Assembly: GCF_025907915.1 (NCBI RefSeq)
Contig: NZ_JAPAAF010000007.1
Location: forward strand, 1-64,000
DNA: 64,000 nt
Direction: 5' to 3'
Source: Gaoshiqia sediminis
GTDB lineage: Bacteria > Bacteroidota > Bacteroidia > Bacteroidales > Prolixibacteraceae
Translations under genes and position numbers: made by a program
Part shown: positions 24,926 through 32,847 of the stretch, piece by piece
How the letters are laid out: each line of letters opens with the position of its first letter
Position numbering within the stretch: the first letter of the stretch is position 1
The notes under the pieces: model-generated
Database searches by the model: none
What the model saw: the letters and a program-made list of their open reading frames with translations, nothing else
What the model was told of the DNA's origin: nothing

Positions 24926-25842
24926 TCATGAAAAATTTTCCTGCAAAGTTATTGTTGTTTGGCGAATATGGATTGATGTTTGGCGCCAAGGCGCTGGCGG
25001 TTCCGTTTCCCCGGTACAGCGGTTCCCTGGTGAAATCCTGTGCAAAAAATGTCGATGAAAAAAGTGGTCAAAGTGCGGCGGAATTAGAGCGGTTTACCGC
25101 GTGGCTCGGGGAGGAAGGCCGGAATAAACAAATGAACTATCCGCTCGATTTGGGACGCTTGCAGCAGGATGTGCAGGCGAAACTTTATTTTCGTTCGGAT
25201 GTGCCGTTGCAATATGGCGTGGGAAGTTCAGGCGCGCTTTGTGCCGCGTTGTTTGATGAGTACAGTAATTATGTGGCTGATGGTACCAAGCCGCTTTCTG
25301 ATGGTGCCGCCCTGCTGAAGCAGGATTTTGCCTTGCTGGAATCGTATTTTCATGGCCGCAGCTCGGGCCTCGATCCGCTGGTTTCGTTTTTGGATCGGCC
25401 GGTGTTGCTTGAAAACGGCCGTCTTTCGTTGCCCACCCTGGCGCTTGACAAGTTGCCCTGGTCGATGTATCTGATCGATACGAAGACAACTGGCGCCACC
25501 GCACCACTGGTTAACCTGTTTCTTCGGAAGATGGAACAGCCCGACTTTCGGAAACTGTTTGAACAAGAATACCTGCCTACCAACAATCGGGCGGTGGATG
25601 CGTTTCTGGCGCAAAACGAAACAGAATATTTTGCCAACCTGCAAAACATCACTCGCTTTCAGTTGGATCATTTTGCAGAGATGATCCCAACGGATTTTGT
25701 GCCGACCATCAGGCGACTGCTTGGACAAAACGTCTTGGTCAAGCTGTTGGGCTCGGGCGGTGGTGGTTTCCTGCTGGCCTTTGTGCCCCGAGGGGTTTCG
25801 GTTACATTGCCGGAAGGTAGTTTTCAGATTTTTCAGGCATGA
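24922..25842 (+). CDS. mvk: Mevalonate kinase
   Basis: A 306-residue GHMP kinase that makes 5-phosphomevalonate. It shows AKLLLFGEYGLMFG, the ATP loop YGVGSSGALCAALFDEY, the signature ESYFHGRSSGLDPL with the catalytic aspartate, and LLGSGGGGFLLAF near the end. This fits mevalonate kinase better than the adjacent GYDIA kinase does. Start is ATG at 24,922, overlapping the previous stop by four bases; a second ATG lies two codons later. It is the last gene of the block and converges on the PSP1-domain gene 25 bp away. Confidence 0.88.
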   Translation: MIMKNFPAKLLLFGEYGLMFGAKALAVPFPRYSGSLVKSCAKNVDEKSGQSAAELERFTAWLGEEGRNKQMNYPLDLGRLQQDVQAKLYFRSDVPLQYGVGSSGALCAALFDEYSNYVADGTKPLSDGAALLKQDFALLESYFHGRSSGLDPLVSFLDRPVLLENGRLSLPTLALDKLPWSMYLIDTKTTGATAPLVNLFLRKMEQPDFRKLFEQEYLPTNNRAVDAFLAQNETEYFANLQNITRFQLDHFAEMIPTDFVPTIRRLLGQNVLVKLLGSGGGGFLLAFVPRGVSVTLPEGSFQIFQA

Positions 25843-25867
25843 TAGCTGCCTGAAAAATCATCGCAGG

Positions 25868-26977
25868 CTAGCCTTTTTGAGGAGGTCTGGTTGGTTCCGG
25901 ACGCTTAAATTTAACCTTCCGTCGTTTTTTGGGAGTTTTCCTTTCGGTCATCAGCTCAATGTTGGCCGAACCCACGCTCATTTCATTTTCCTGTTTGGTT
26001 TCCGTGCCCAGGTATTTGTCCAACAGGGGCTTTTGTCCGCGTTTGTTAAGCTGAATGATCGCTTTTACATCTTTTAGGTCGAGTACTATTGGTTTGCCGC
26101 CATACGCTTTTTCCACGGTGTACCAGATTTTTTTGTTTAGGATTTCGGTTTTGAAATGTTTGGCAATTCCTTTTTCGGTTTCCAGCGTGAGCAATTCGTA
26201 GGGAAAATCATCTTGTGCTTCCAGGTATGAATCCAGCTCATACATCAGGCAGCATTTCAGCTTGCCGCACCTGCCGGCCATTTTTTCGGCATTGGGCGAA
26301 AGTCCTTGCTGGATGGCTGCATCTGAGGTAACGCTCGAAAAGTCGGTGCGCCAGGTTGAGCAGCAAAGTTCGCGCCCGCATGAGCCGATTCCGCCAACAC
26401 GTCCGGCTTCCTGACGGGCGCCAATCTGTTTCATCTCCACCTTGATCTGAAATTCACGGGCGTAGCGTTTAATCAGTTCGCGAAAGTCAACCCGTTCATC
26501 GGCAATATAATAGAAGATCGCTTTGGCGCCGTCGCCTCTGAATTCAACATCACCGATTTTCATGTTAAGCCCCAGTTCTGAGGCAATTTGCCTGGAGCAG
26601 ACCATAACAGGGTAGTCGCGTTTGTGGGCGTCTTCCCATTTTTTTCTGTCGGCATCGGTCGCTTTTCGGTAAACTTTGTGCCAGGTGTAGCGGTCGTGTT
26701 TTTTTATTTTTCGTTCAAATTGCTTTTTTGCCAGCGTACCGGTTAAGGTAACCTGGCCCACATCGTGTCCGGGTGAGCAGGCAACCACCACCAAATCACC
26801 CACTTTGAGCGATAGCTGATCTTCGTTCCTAAAGAATTCTTTGCGAGTGCCTTTAAAACGTACTTCAACCAGATTGCTTAAATGAGAAGTGTCTGGCAGA
26901 TCTTTTAGCCAATCGTAGGTGGCCAACATGCCTTCATTGGCTGTGTCTGTATTTATTGTGCATCCATTGCATCCCAT
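25868..26977 (-). CDS. PSP1-domain (RicT/YaaT-type) protein
   Basis: A 369-residue cytosolic protein with the PSP1 C-terminal domain, the family of Bacillus RicT (YaaT). RicT works in a complex that binds Fe-S clusters and affects RNA processing. Cysteines likely to bind metal are in MGCNGCTI at the start and in GIGSCGRELCCSTW and GRCGKLKCCLMYE. The C-terminus is a basic tail (KTPKKRRKVKFKRPEP). The ATG at 26,977 is preferred to a TTG eight codons upstream because family members begin close to this cysteine motif. Its exact role in Bacteroidota is unknown. Confidence 0.85.
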   Translation of the reverse strand: MGCNGCTINTDTANEGMLATYDWLKDLPDTSHLSNLVEVRFKGTRKEFFRNEDQLSLKVGDLVVVACSPGHDVGQVTLTGTLAKKQFERKIKKHDRYTWHKVYRKATDADRKKWEDAHKRDYPVMVCSRQIASELGLNMKIGDVEFRGDGAKAIFYYIADERVDFRELIKRYAREFQIKVEMKQIGARQEAGRVGGIGSCGRELCCSTWRTDFSSVTSDAAIQQGLSPNAEKMAGRCGKLKCCLMYELDSYLEAQDDFPYELLTLETEKGIAKHFKTEILNKKIWYTVEKAYGGKPIVLDLKDVKAIIQLNKRGQKPLLDKYLGTETKQENEMSVGSANIELMTERKTPKKRRKVKFKRPEPTRPPQKG

Positions 26978-27152
26978 AATTTTCGTCTTTATTTCAGACA
27001 AAAATATCTAAAATTATCGGCAATTTTAGGTTTAATTCAGTCTAAATAAAAAAAAGTAGGGGTTAACTGATCCTTTACTGCCTCATGGGGTATTCACCTG
27101 AAGCAAATTTTTATGGCTCCGGAACAGGTGGTTTCGGTTGCCAGAAATAAAA

Positions 27153-27173
27153 AATCCCGGGAAAGCCGGGATT
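27153..27173 (-). terminator. Terminator of rprXY
   Basis: AATCCCGG / CCGGGATT is an 8-bp stem with loop GAAAG, followed on the minus strand by TTTTTATTT. It lies 22 bp after the response-regulator stop codon. Confidence 0.85.
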
Positions 27174-27195
27174 GAATGTCAGTTAATGTACTTGC

Positions 27196-27891
27196 CTACA
27201 TGACAAGTTTGTACCCTTTGCCATGGACGTTGATAATTTCAACGGAGGGTTCGTCTTTCAGGTGTTTGCGCAATTTTGTGATGTAAACATCCATACTGCG
27301 CGCGTTGAAGTAATTGTCGTCGATCCAAATGGTTTTGAGAGCGAAATTGCGTTCCAGTACTTTGTTGGCATTGTTGCACAGCAAACGCAGCAGCTCCGAT
27401 TCCTTGGTGGTTAGTTTCACGGTTTCTTCGCCTTCATCAAGCAAAACCTGTTTACGGGGGTCGAAAGTGTAACGGCCTAGTTTGTAGGTTGCCTGTTCCG
27501 TGCCAGATTTGCCGTCCAGCGTGGTGCGCCTGAGGATTGCTTCGATGCGGAAAATCAGTTCTTCCATGCTGAAGGGCTTGGTCATGTAATCGTCGGCCCC
27601 GGTGCGGAAACCTTCCAGGACATCTTCCTTCAGGTTTTTGGCTGTCAGAAAAATGATCGGTACTTCCTGGTTGATCAGCCGGATATCGCGCGCCAGGGTG
27701 ATCCCGTCCTTCTTGGGCATCATGATGTCCAGGATGCAGAGGTCGTATTCATTTTTCTTGAAGCCGGCATAGGCAACTTCGCCGTCTCCGTACAGATCGG
27801 TATTAAATCCTTTGGCAATCAGGTATTCTTTTAATAACAGTCCGAGATTTTCATCATCCTCGGCCAATAAAAGTTTTGCTTTTGTTTCCAT
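27196..27891 (-). CDS. rprY: OmpR-family response regulator, RprY type
   Basis: A 231-residue DNA-binding response regulator. The receiver domain has the acidic pair EDDE at residues 11-14, phosphoacceptor Asp55 in CILDIMMPKKDG and Lys in DDYMTKPFSMEE. The winged-helix output domain has KLTTKESELLRLLC and NARSMDVYITKLRKHL. The match is to RprY of Bacteroides and Porphyromonas, a regulator tied to envelope and oxidative stress. The ATG at 27,891 (METKAKLLL) lies inside the 3' end of the kinase gene, overlapping it by 38 bp, so the two are translationally linked. Confidence 0.9.
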   Translation of the reverse strand: METKAKLLLAEDDENLGLLLKEYLIAKGFNTDLYGDGEVAYAGFKKNEYDLCILDIMMPKKDGITLARDIRLINQEVPIIFLTAKNLKEDVLEGFRTGADDYMTKPFSMEELIFRIEAILRRTTLDGKSGTEQATYKLGRYTFDPRKQVLLDEGEETVKLTTKESELLRLLCNNANKVLERNFALKTIWIDDNYFNARSMDVYITKLRKHLKDEPSVEIINVHGKGYKLVM

Positions 27892-29476
27892 TTTCTTTTG
27901 TATTAAGCGGGAAATAGATGGTAAATTTTGTGCCTTTGTTAACAACACTTTCCACCTTTATTTTTCCTTGGTGCGAGTCTATTATTTTCTTGACATAACT
28001 TAAGCCCAGTCCGAATCCCTTCACGTCGTGTACATTGCCGGTTGGAACACGGAAAAAGCGTTCAAAAATTTGATCGTGATGTTCTTTGGCAATGCCAATG
28101 CCATTATCTTTTACGGAAACCAGCAGAAAGCCGTTTTTATTTTCTGTTTTGATGCTGATTTCCGGCTCGCTTTTGCTGTATTTGACTGCATTGTCGAGCA
28201 GGTTAAAGATAACATTGGTAATGTGGATTTCGTCACCTTTGATCAAATCTTTTTCGGCCAGCAGTTCTGCATCGAGCTTGCCCCCTTTGTTTTTTACCCG
28301 TAATTCAAAGTTCATCACCACGTTACTGACCAACTGGTTGAAGTGGAATTCTTTGAATTTCAGTTTCAGGCGTCCCTCGTTGAAAACGGCCATTTGCAAC
28401 ACTTTTTCAACCTGAAAACTTAGGCGTTTGCTTTCCTGGAGGATGACGTTCGAGATATGCTCAATGGTTTTTGGCGTGTTGGTGATGCTGTTGTCGTGCA
28501 GCATTTGGCTGGCCAGCGAGATGGTCGAAATTGGCGTTTTCAGCTCGTGCGTCATATTGTTGATGAAGTCGTTCTTGATGATCGAAAGCTTCTTTTGTTT
28601 CAAAATAACCAGGATTGTATATACGAAAATAGCGATCAGCAGGAAGGTCAGGATGGCTGTTGGGATGACCATGATGCCGGTTTCTTTGAGCAAATAGGTA
28701 TCCCTTCGCGGAAAATACACACGCAGGTAGTTCGGTTTGGGATCCGGGATGTCTCTGGGAAAAAGTACATTCTGGTATTCTTTCCGATTTTCGGGGCGGT
28801 AATCTGCATCTCCAAATACAAATTTCTCTTCGCCGTGCGGATATGTTTTTACTGCATATTTAAAATCAAGGTCAATGCCGTTTTCACGAAACTCAGTTCT
28901 CAGGGCACGTTCGAGCAGTTGCTGATTGATGCGGTCTTGCAGGGGGAGTTGGGCGAAGATGATCTGGTTTTGGATGATCCGGTACATTTCTGCCCGTTCG
29001 TCCAGCCGTTGCTCGTATTGCTGGCGGATGTAGCTGTCGTAATCGTGGAACATGTCAAAAGCAGACGGGAATTCCCCGGGGCGGCCCCGTTCTGTTTGGA
29101 GGATCGCCAGCGAGTCGGCATAACGGATGCTGAATTCATCGCGATAGGTAGTCGTGCCATTGCGTTGCGAGAAACGAAAGGAAATGTTGATATCACTTTG
29201 AGCCTGTCGCTTGGGGAGCAGTCCTGCACTTCTTCCGCTATTGGGAAAAAGGCTGGAGGCATTGGAAGAAGGTGAGTAGTTCCCGCTCACAATCCGCGAA
29301 ACTTCGTCCCGTTCCAATCGGTCCACTACGCGACGAAGAATCCTGCTTACGGTTTGGTCAAATTGTTCTTCACGGATTTCGAAAGCTTTTTGGATCGAAT
29401 TGGTCTGTACCAAGATCAGGCTGGTCATCACCAAGGCCATGAATACAATCAAACTAATGATTACCTTTCTGCTCAT
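27854..29476 (-). CDS. rprX: Sensor histidine kinase, RprX type
   Basis: A 540-residue membrane sensor kinase. TM1 spans about residues 5-25, a periplasmic domain about 26-265, and TM2 about 268-292. The HisKA domain has phosphoacceptor His310 in NNMTHELKTP, and the ATPase domain has NVIFNLLDNAVKYS, DNGIGIAKEHHDQ and GFGLGLSYVKK. The start MSRKVIISLIVFMAL and ILVQTNSIQKAFEIREEQF match the RprX group. It is transcribed before rprY. A -7 box ends only 4 bp before the ATG, so the message may be leaderless. Confidence 0.9.
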   Translation of the reverse strand: MSRKVIISLIVFMALVMTSLILVQTNSIQKAFEIREEQFDQTVSRILRRVVDRLERDEVSRIVSGNYSPSSNASSLFPNSGRSAGLLPKRQAQSDINISFRFSQRNGTTTYRDEFSIRYADSLAILQTERGRPGEFPSAFDMFHDYDSYIRQQYEQRLDERAEMYRIIQNQIIFAQLPLQDRINQQLLERALRTEFRENGIDLDFKYAVKTYPHGEEKFVFGDADYRPENRKEYQNVLFPRDIPDPKPNYLRVYFPRRDTYLLKETGIMVIPTAILTFLLIAIFVYTILVILKQKKLSIIKNDFINNMTHELKTPISTISLASQMLHDNSITNTPKTIEHISNVILQESKRLSFQVEKVLQMAVFNEGRLKLKFKEFHFNQLVSNVVMNFELRVKNKGGKLDAELLAEKDLIKGDEIHITNVIFNLLDNAVKYSKSEPEISIKTENKNGFLLVSVKDNGIGIAKEHHDQIFERFFRVPTGNVHDVKGFGLGLSYVKKIIDSHQGKIKVESVVNKGTKFTIYFPLNTKENGNKSKTFIGRG

Positions 29477-29480
29477 AACG

Positions 29481-29488
29481 CAAAGATA
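29481..29488 (-). promoter_or_regulatory. -7 box of rprXY
   Basis: The minus strand reads TATCTTTG, a full TAnnTTTG match, separated from the rprX ATG by only CGTT. Transcription would start at or within the start codon. Confidence 0.5.
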
Positions 29489-29619
29489 ACCTTTAAAAAA
29501 TACCGTAAATCAGGGCTTAACAATATTTAACATTGGCTGAATAAGCAGGGGCGGAAGTGAAAATTAAAAATGTTAACAGGCTTTAACATTTGTTAGTATC
29601 CCTGCTGGTGGCTATTGCG

Positions 29620-29627
29620 TATATTTG
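29620..29627 (+). promoter_or_regulatory. -7 box of the candidate small RNA
   Basis: TATATTTG is a consensus TAnnTTTG on the plus strand, where no protein gene follows for 2.5 kb. A TTTG at 29589-29592 is 27 bp upstream, a little far for a -33 box. Confidence 0.45.
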
Positions 29628-29633
29628 TGCAAA

Positions 29634-29739
29634 GACGTAAATAATTTAGTCTTTTTCAAATTTTGGGGTTTAACTGAGTTTTTTACAAGGTGAATTTAGG
29701 TTTTGGTTTTTGCGGGGTCTTCGGGCCCCGCTGTTTTTT
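29634..29739 (+). ncRNA. Candidate small RNA between rprX and rnc
   Basis: About 106 nt between a consensus -7 box and a strong plus-strand terminator, in a gap where both flanking genes lie on the minus strand. The 5' end can fold AAAGAC / GTCTTT, the centre is AU-rich and unstructured, and the 3' end is the UUCG-capped terminator. No start codon with a plausible frame is seen. Such a layout is typical of trans-acting small RNAs. The start point is estimated from the -7 box and could be off by several bases. It is antisense only to intergenic sequence. Confidence 0.45.
29712..29739 (+). terminator. Intrinsic terminator with UUCG tetraloop, plus strand
   Basis: GCGGGGTC (29712-29719) pairs with GGCCCCGC (29724-29731) around TTCG, followed by TGTTTTTT. 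The minus strand has no T-run after the stem, so it does not serve rnc. Confidence 0.8.
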
Positions 29740-29747
29740 ATATCACC

Positions 29748-30494
29748 TTAAAATGAGGACGGATCATTCTTCTTTAAATGAAGAATTGCTTCACGCGAGG
29801 CATTTTGCTGCGATTCTTTTTTCGAGTTTCCTTTGCCTTGCCCGATAATCTCTTCGTTCGCACTGATCACGGTAATAAAACAGGGAATGCGGCTTTCGGT
29901 CGTCAAACGCTCGGTGGTTTCAATGTTAACTTCCTTTTTGTTTTTCTGGCTCCACTCTATCAACTGACTTTTGTAGTTGGTGTTGGTGTGTTGAACCTCG
30001 TTGAGGTTCACATATTCCAACAGCAGCTTTTTGGTAATGAACTCTTTGGTAATGGCGTATCCTTTGTCAAGATAAAGAGCCCCGATCAAAGCTTCCAGCG
30101 CATCGCCGTAAATGTGGCTGTTTTCTGCCGTGTTGTTGGTGTTCGACTTGATGTAGTTGTTCAAGCCGGTTTGGTAGGTAAGTTCGGTCAAAAAACTGCG
30201 GTTCACCAGTTTCGACCGCATTTGGGTGAGAAAACCCTCGTCTTCGTTGGGAAAGCGATTGTACAGGAATTCGGCAATTACGGCGCCCAGAATGGCATCG
30301 CCTAAATATTCGAGCCGTTCATTATTGACCCAGTTCCGCTGCGAGTCCATTTTTGAAGCGGATTTGTGGATCAGGGCCGTTTCGTATAGTTTCAGGTTTC
30401 CCGGGTAACGGCCAAGCAGGGATTTAAGAAATAAATAAAACTCTTTTCCGGGAGTGGAAAAGAGTTTTATTTTATGAACCAGCGTTCTTATCAC
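29748..30494 (-). CDS. rnc: Ribonuclease III
   Basis: A 248-residue double-strand-specific endoribonuclease used in rRNA and mRNA processing. The nuclease signature is NERLEYLGDAILGAVIAEF (about residues 58-76), and the second catalytic cluster is YGDALEALIGALYLDKG. The C-terminal dsRNA-binding domain ends in GKGNSKKESQQNASREAIL. The start is taken as GTG at 30,494, four bases after the fabF stop, because the segment before the nuclease signature is conserved in length in the phylum. A perfect 13-bp hairpin falls within the first 20 codons. It is the last gene of acpP-fabF-rnc. Confidence 0.93.
   Translation of the reverse strand: MIRTLVHKIKLFSTPGKEFYLFLKSLLGRYPGNLKLYETALIHKSASKMDSQRNWVNNERLEYLGDAILGAVIAEFLYNRFPNEDEGFLTQMRSKLVNRSFLTELTYQTGLNNYIKSNTNNTAENSHIYGDALEALIGALYLDKGYAITKEFITKKLLLEYVNLNEVQHTNTNYKSQLIEWSQKNKKEVNIETTERLTTESRIPCFITVISANEEIIGQGKGNSKKESQQNASREAILHLKKNDPSSF
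30437..30468 (-). promoter_or_regulatory. 13-bp perfect hairpin inside the start of rnc
   Basis: AAAACTCTTTTCC (30437-30449) and GGAAAAGAGTTTT (30456-30468) pair perfectly around a 6-nt loop, 26 bases into the rnc reading frame. On the minus strand TATTTATTTC follows, so it also resembles a terminator after fabF. It could be a target for RNase III itself or a device lowering rnc expression relative to fabF. Confidence 0.55.
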
Positions 30495-30498
30495 GATA

Positions 30499-31740
30499 TC
30501 AGTATTTCTTGAATACTACTGTTGCATTGTGTCCTCCAAACCCGAATGTGTTGCTTATGGCGTAATTGATATCACGTTTTTTGGCCACATTAAAGGTAAA
30601 ATCAAGATTATTGTCGATCTCAGGATCGTCGGTAAAATGATTGATTGTTGGAGGTATAATTCCGTCTCTCAATGCCAGGATCGACGCGATGCCTTCAATA
30701 GCGCCCGCTGCACCCAATAAATGGCCTGTCATTGATTTTGTGGAACTAATACTCAGCTTATATGCATGATCGCCAAATACTTTAATAATTGCTTTTGGCT
30801 CGGCAATATCTCCCAAAGGAGTAGAGGTTCCGTGAACATTGATGTAGTCAATGTCTTCCGGTTTTAAGCCGGCATCTTCGAGGGCCCATTTCATGACCAA
30901 CGAGGCGCCTTTACCATCTGGATCCGGGGCAGTCATGTGGTAGGCATCAGCAGACATCCCGCCACCGACAACTTCAGCATAAATTTTAGCACCACGTGCA
31001 ATAGCGTGTTCGTACTCTTCAAAGATAAGAGCTCCTGAACCTTCACCCATGACGAAACCGTCACGGTCCTTGTCGAATGGACGGGAAGCTGTTGCCGGGT
31101 CATCATTTCGTGTTGAAATTGCACGCATGGAATTGAAACCACACAGGCCAGCTTCATTGATGGCTGCTTCTGATCCTCCTGTGATAAACAGGTTGGCTTT
31201 GCCCATACGAATGTAATTAAACGCTTCGATCATGGCATGTGAAGCCGATGCACAAGCAGAAACCGTTGTGAAGTTTGGTCCCCGGAATCCAAAGCGGATG
31301 GATACTAATCCACCGGCAATGTTGGCAATCATCTTGGGAATAAAGAAAGGGTTGAACTTGGGGCGGGACAAATCGTAAGCCTTCACTTCTTCGTAGAAAG
31401 TTTGAAGACCACCAACGCCTGCACCCCAAATTACACCTGCCCTGTCTTTGTCAATCGCGTCCAGGTCGAGGCCCGAATCGTCGATGGCTTGCTGGGCAGC
31501 GGCAAATGCATATAAAGTAAAAGGGTCGTGTTTGCGAACCTCTTTTTTCTCTACATATAAAGTAGGATCAAAGTTTTTTACTTCACATCCAAACTGGGTT
31601 TTGTGGAGCTCAATGTTCATTCTGGTGATCCTTGCGGCTCCGCTCACCCCGTTTTTTAGCCCTTCCCAATATTCCTCAATAGAATTACCAAGCGGGTTTA
31701 CGGTTCCAAGTCCGGTAATAACTACCCGTTTTAATTCCAT
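30499..31740 (-). CDS. fabF: 3-oxoacyl-ACP synthase II
   Basis: A 413-residue condensing enzyme of type II fatty-acid synthesis that elongates acyl-ACP with malonyl-ACP. The Cys-His-His triad is visible: Cys in TVSACASASHAMIEA (about residue 163), His in NVHGTSTPLGD and His in MTGHLLGAAGAIEG. The ATG at 31,740 (MELKRVVITGLG) is chosen over a longer frame that would reach into acpP. It lies 13 bp after acpP and 4 bp before rnc, a gene order common in Bacteroidota. Confidence 0.96.
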   Translation of the reverse strand: MELKRVVITGLGTVNPLGNSIEEYWEGLKNGVSGAARITRMNIELHKTQFGCEVKNFDPTLYVEKKEVRKHDPFTLYAFAAAQQAIDDSGLDLDAIDKDRAGVIWGAGVGGLQTFYEEVKAYDLSRPKFNPFFIPKMIANIAGGLVSIRFGFRGPNFTTVSACASASHAMIEAFNYIRMGKANLFITGGSEAAINEAGLCGFNSMRAISTRNDDPATASRPFDKDRDGFVMGEGSGALIFEEYEHAIARGAKIYAEVVGGGMSADAYHMTAPDPDGKGASLVMKWALEDAGLKPEDIDYINVHGTSTPLGDIAEPKAIIKVFGDHAYKLSISSTKSMTGHLLGAAGAIEGIASILALRDGIIPPTINHFTDDPEIDNNLDFTFNVAKKRDINYAISNTFGFGGHNATVVFKKY

Positions 31741-31753
31741 AAATTCTGTTTTA

Positions 31754-31993
31754 TTACTTTTTGATGTTTGCTTCGATGTGAGCGATTGCTTCACCTACTG
31801 TGCCAATTTTTTCAGCCTGATCGTCGGGGATAGCCAAGTCAAATTCTTTTTCGAATTCCATGATCAACTCTACAGTGTCAAGTGAATCAGCGCCAAGGTC
31901 ATTTGTAAAAGAAGCCTCATTGGTTACTTCACTTTCGTCAACACCTAATTTGTCGACAATAATTGCTTTTACTTTAGATGCAATGTCAGACAT
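31754..31993 (-). CDS. acpP: Acyl carrier protein
   Basis: A 79-residue acidic four-helix carrier protein. The phosphopantetheine attachment site is Ser in [16 protein letters not shown] (about residue 37). Length and composition match the fatty-acid-synthesis carrier, and the fabF gene follows directly. It is the first gene of the acpP-fabF-rnc unit and has a good promoter 51-82 bp upstream. Confidence 0.97.
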   Translation of the reverse strand: MSDIASKVKAIIVDKLGVDESEVTNEASFTNDLGADSLDTVELIMEFEKEFDLAIPDDQAEKIGTVGEAIAHIEANIKK

Positions 31994-32043
31994 AGTTCTA
32001 ATTTTAAGTTAATATTCAATTTTATTTTTTAAAAAATCCGGTG

Positions 32044-32075
32044 CAAAGTAATAAATTTACCCAAAATATTTCAAA
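32044..32075 (-). promoter_or_regulatory. Promoter of acpP-fabF-rnc
   Basis: On the minus strand TTTG (32072-32075) and TTACTTTG (32044-32051, one mismatch to TAnnTTTG) are 20 bp apart. This gives a leader of about 45 nt before acpP. Confidence 0.6.
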
Positions 32076-32183
32076 CAAAATTTGAAATAAATAGCTGTTT
32101 CGGGGTGGCGTGCCCTAGCTGATGCAGCTATAATTGAATCGAATAGTCCAATATTCAAATTTGATATTATAAAGAACAGAAAC

Positions 32184-32765
32184 ATGAAGAGGATCGCTAT
32201 TTTTGCCTCAGGCTCAGGCACAAACGCCCAAAATATCATCGAATATTTTCGTAATAGCAGGGATGTTATTGTGGATTCCCTGTGGTCGAACAACGAAAAT
32301 GCCTATGCCCTGATCCGGGCAGAAAGGTTGGGCGTTGATACATTTACTTTTGGAAAAGAAGAGCTTTACCACAGTATTGAGGTGCTGGAGGCGCTGAGTG
32401 AGCGTAAAATTGATATGATTGTACTGGCCGGATTCTTGTGGCTTGTACCTCATAACCTTACCGAGGAGTTCACCATCATCAATATTCACCCTGCCCTGCT
32501 GCCCAATTACGGCGGGAAAGGCATGTACGGTAAGTTTGTACACGAGGCTGTTATTCGGAATAAGGATAAGGAAAGCGGCATTACTGTCCACTATGTGAAC
32601 GAACGATACGATGCGGGCAATATTATTTTTCAGGCCAAATGCCCGGTTTCCCAGGACGAAACTCCCGATTCGCTGGCCGAAAAAGTTCACAAGCTGGAAT
32701 ATGAACACTTTCCGCGGGTTCTTGAAGAAATTTTGTTGAAAGAAGAACCGGAAACAGATTATTGA
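32184..32765 (+). CDS. purN: Phosphoribosylglycinamide formyltransferase
   Basis: A 193-residue enzyme of purine synthesis that transfers a formyl group from 10-formyltetrahydrofolate to GAR. The catalytic set is visible as Asn-x-His in IINIHPALLPNYGGKGMYG and Asp in ERYDAGNIIFQ. The phosphate-binding N-terminus is IAIFASGSGTNAQNI. Length is typical. It is divergent from acpP across 190 bp that hold only promoter sequences. Confidence 0.95.
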   Translation: MKRIAIFASGSGTNAQNIIEYFRNSRDVIVDSLWSNNENAYALIRAERLGVDTFTFGKEELYHSIEVLEALSERKIDMIVLAGFLWLVPHNLTEEFTIINIHPALLPNYGGKGMYGKFVHEAVIRNKDKESGITVHYVNERYDAGNIIFQAKCPVSQDETPDSLAEKVHKLEYEHFPRVLEEILLKEEPETDY

Positions 32766-32847
32766 AGGTAAAAGTTAAAAGGCAACGAATACCAGGGCGG
32801 GGATAATTCTCCGTCCTTTCTGTTTGCAAACATCATATTGCTGCGGA

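Noticed and set aside
28457-29275. A 272-codon frame antisense to rprX
   Set aside because: The kinase motifs are all on the minus strand; this is a shadow frame.
32057-32293. A short minus-strand frame overlapping purN and the acpP promoter
   Set aside because: It covers the divergent promoter region and purN's conserved N-terminus on the other strand.
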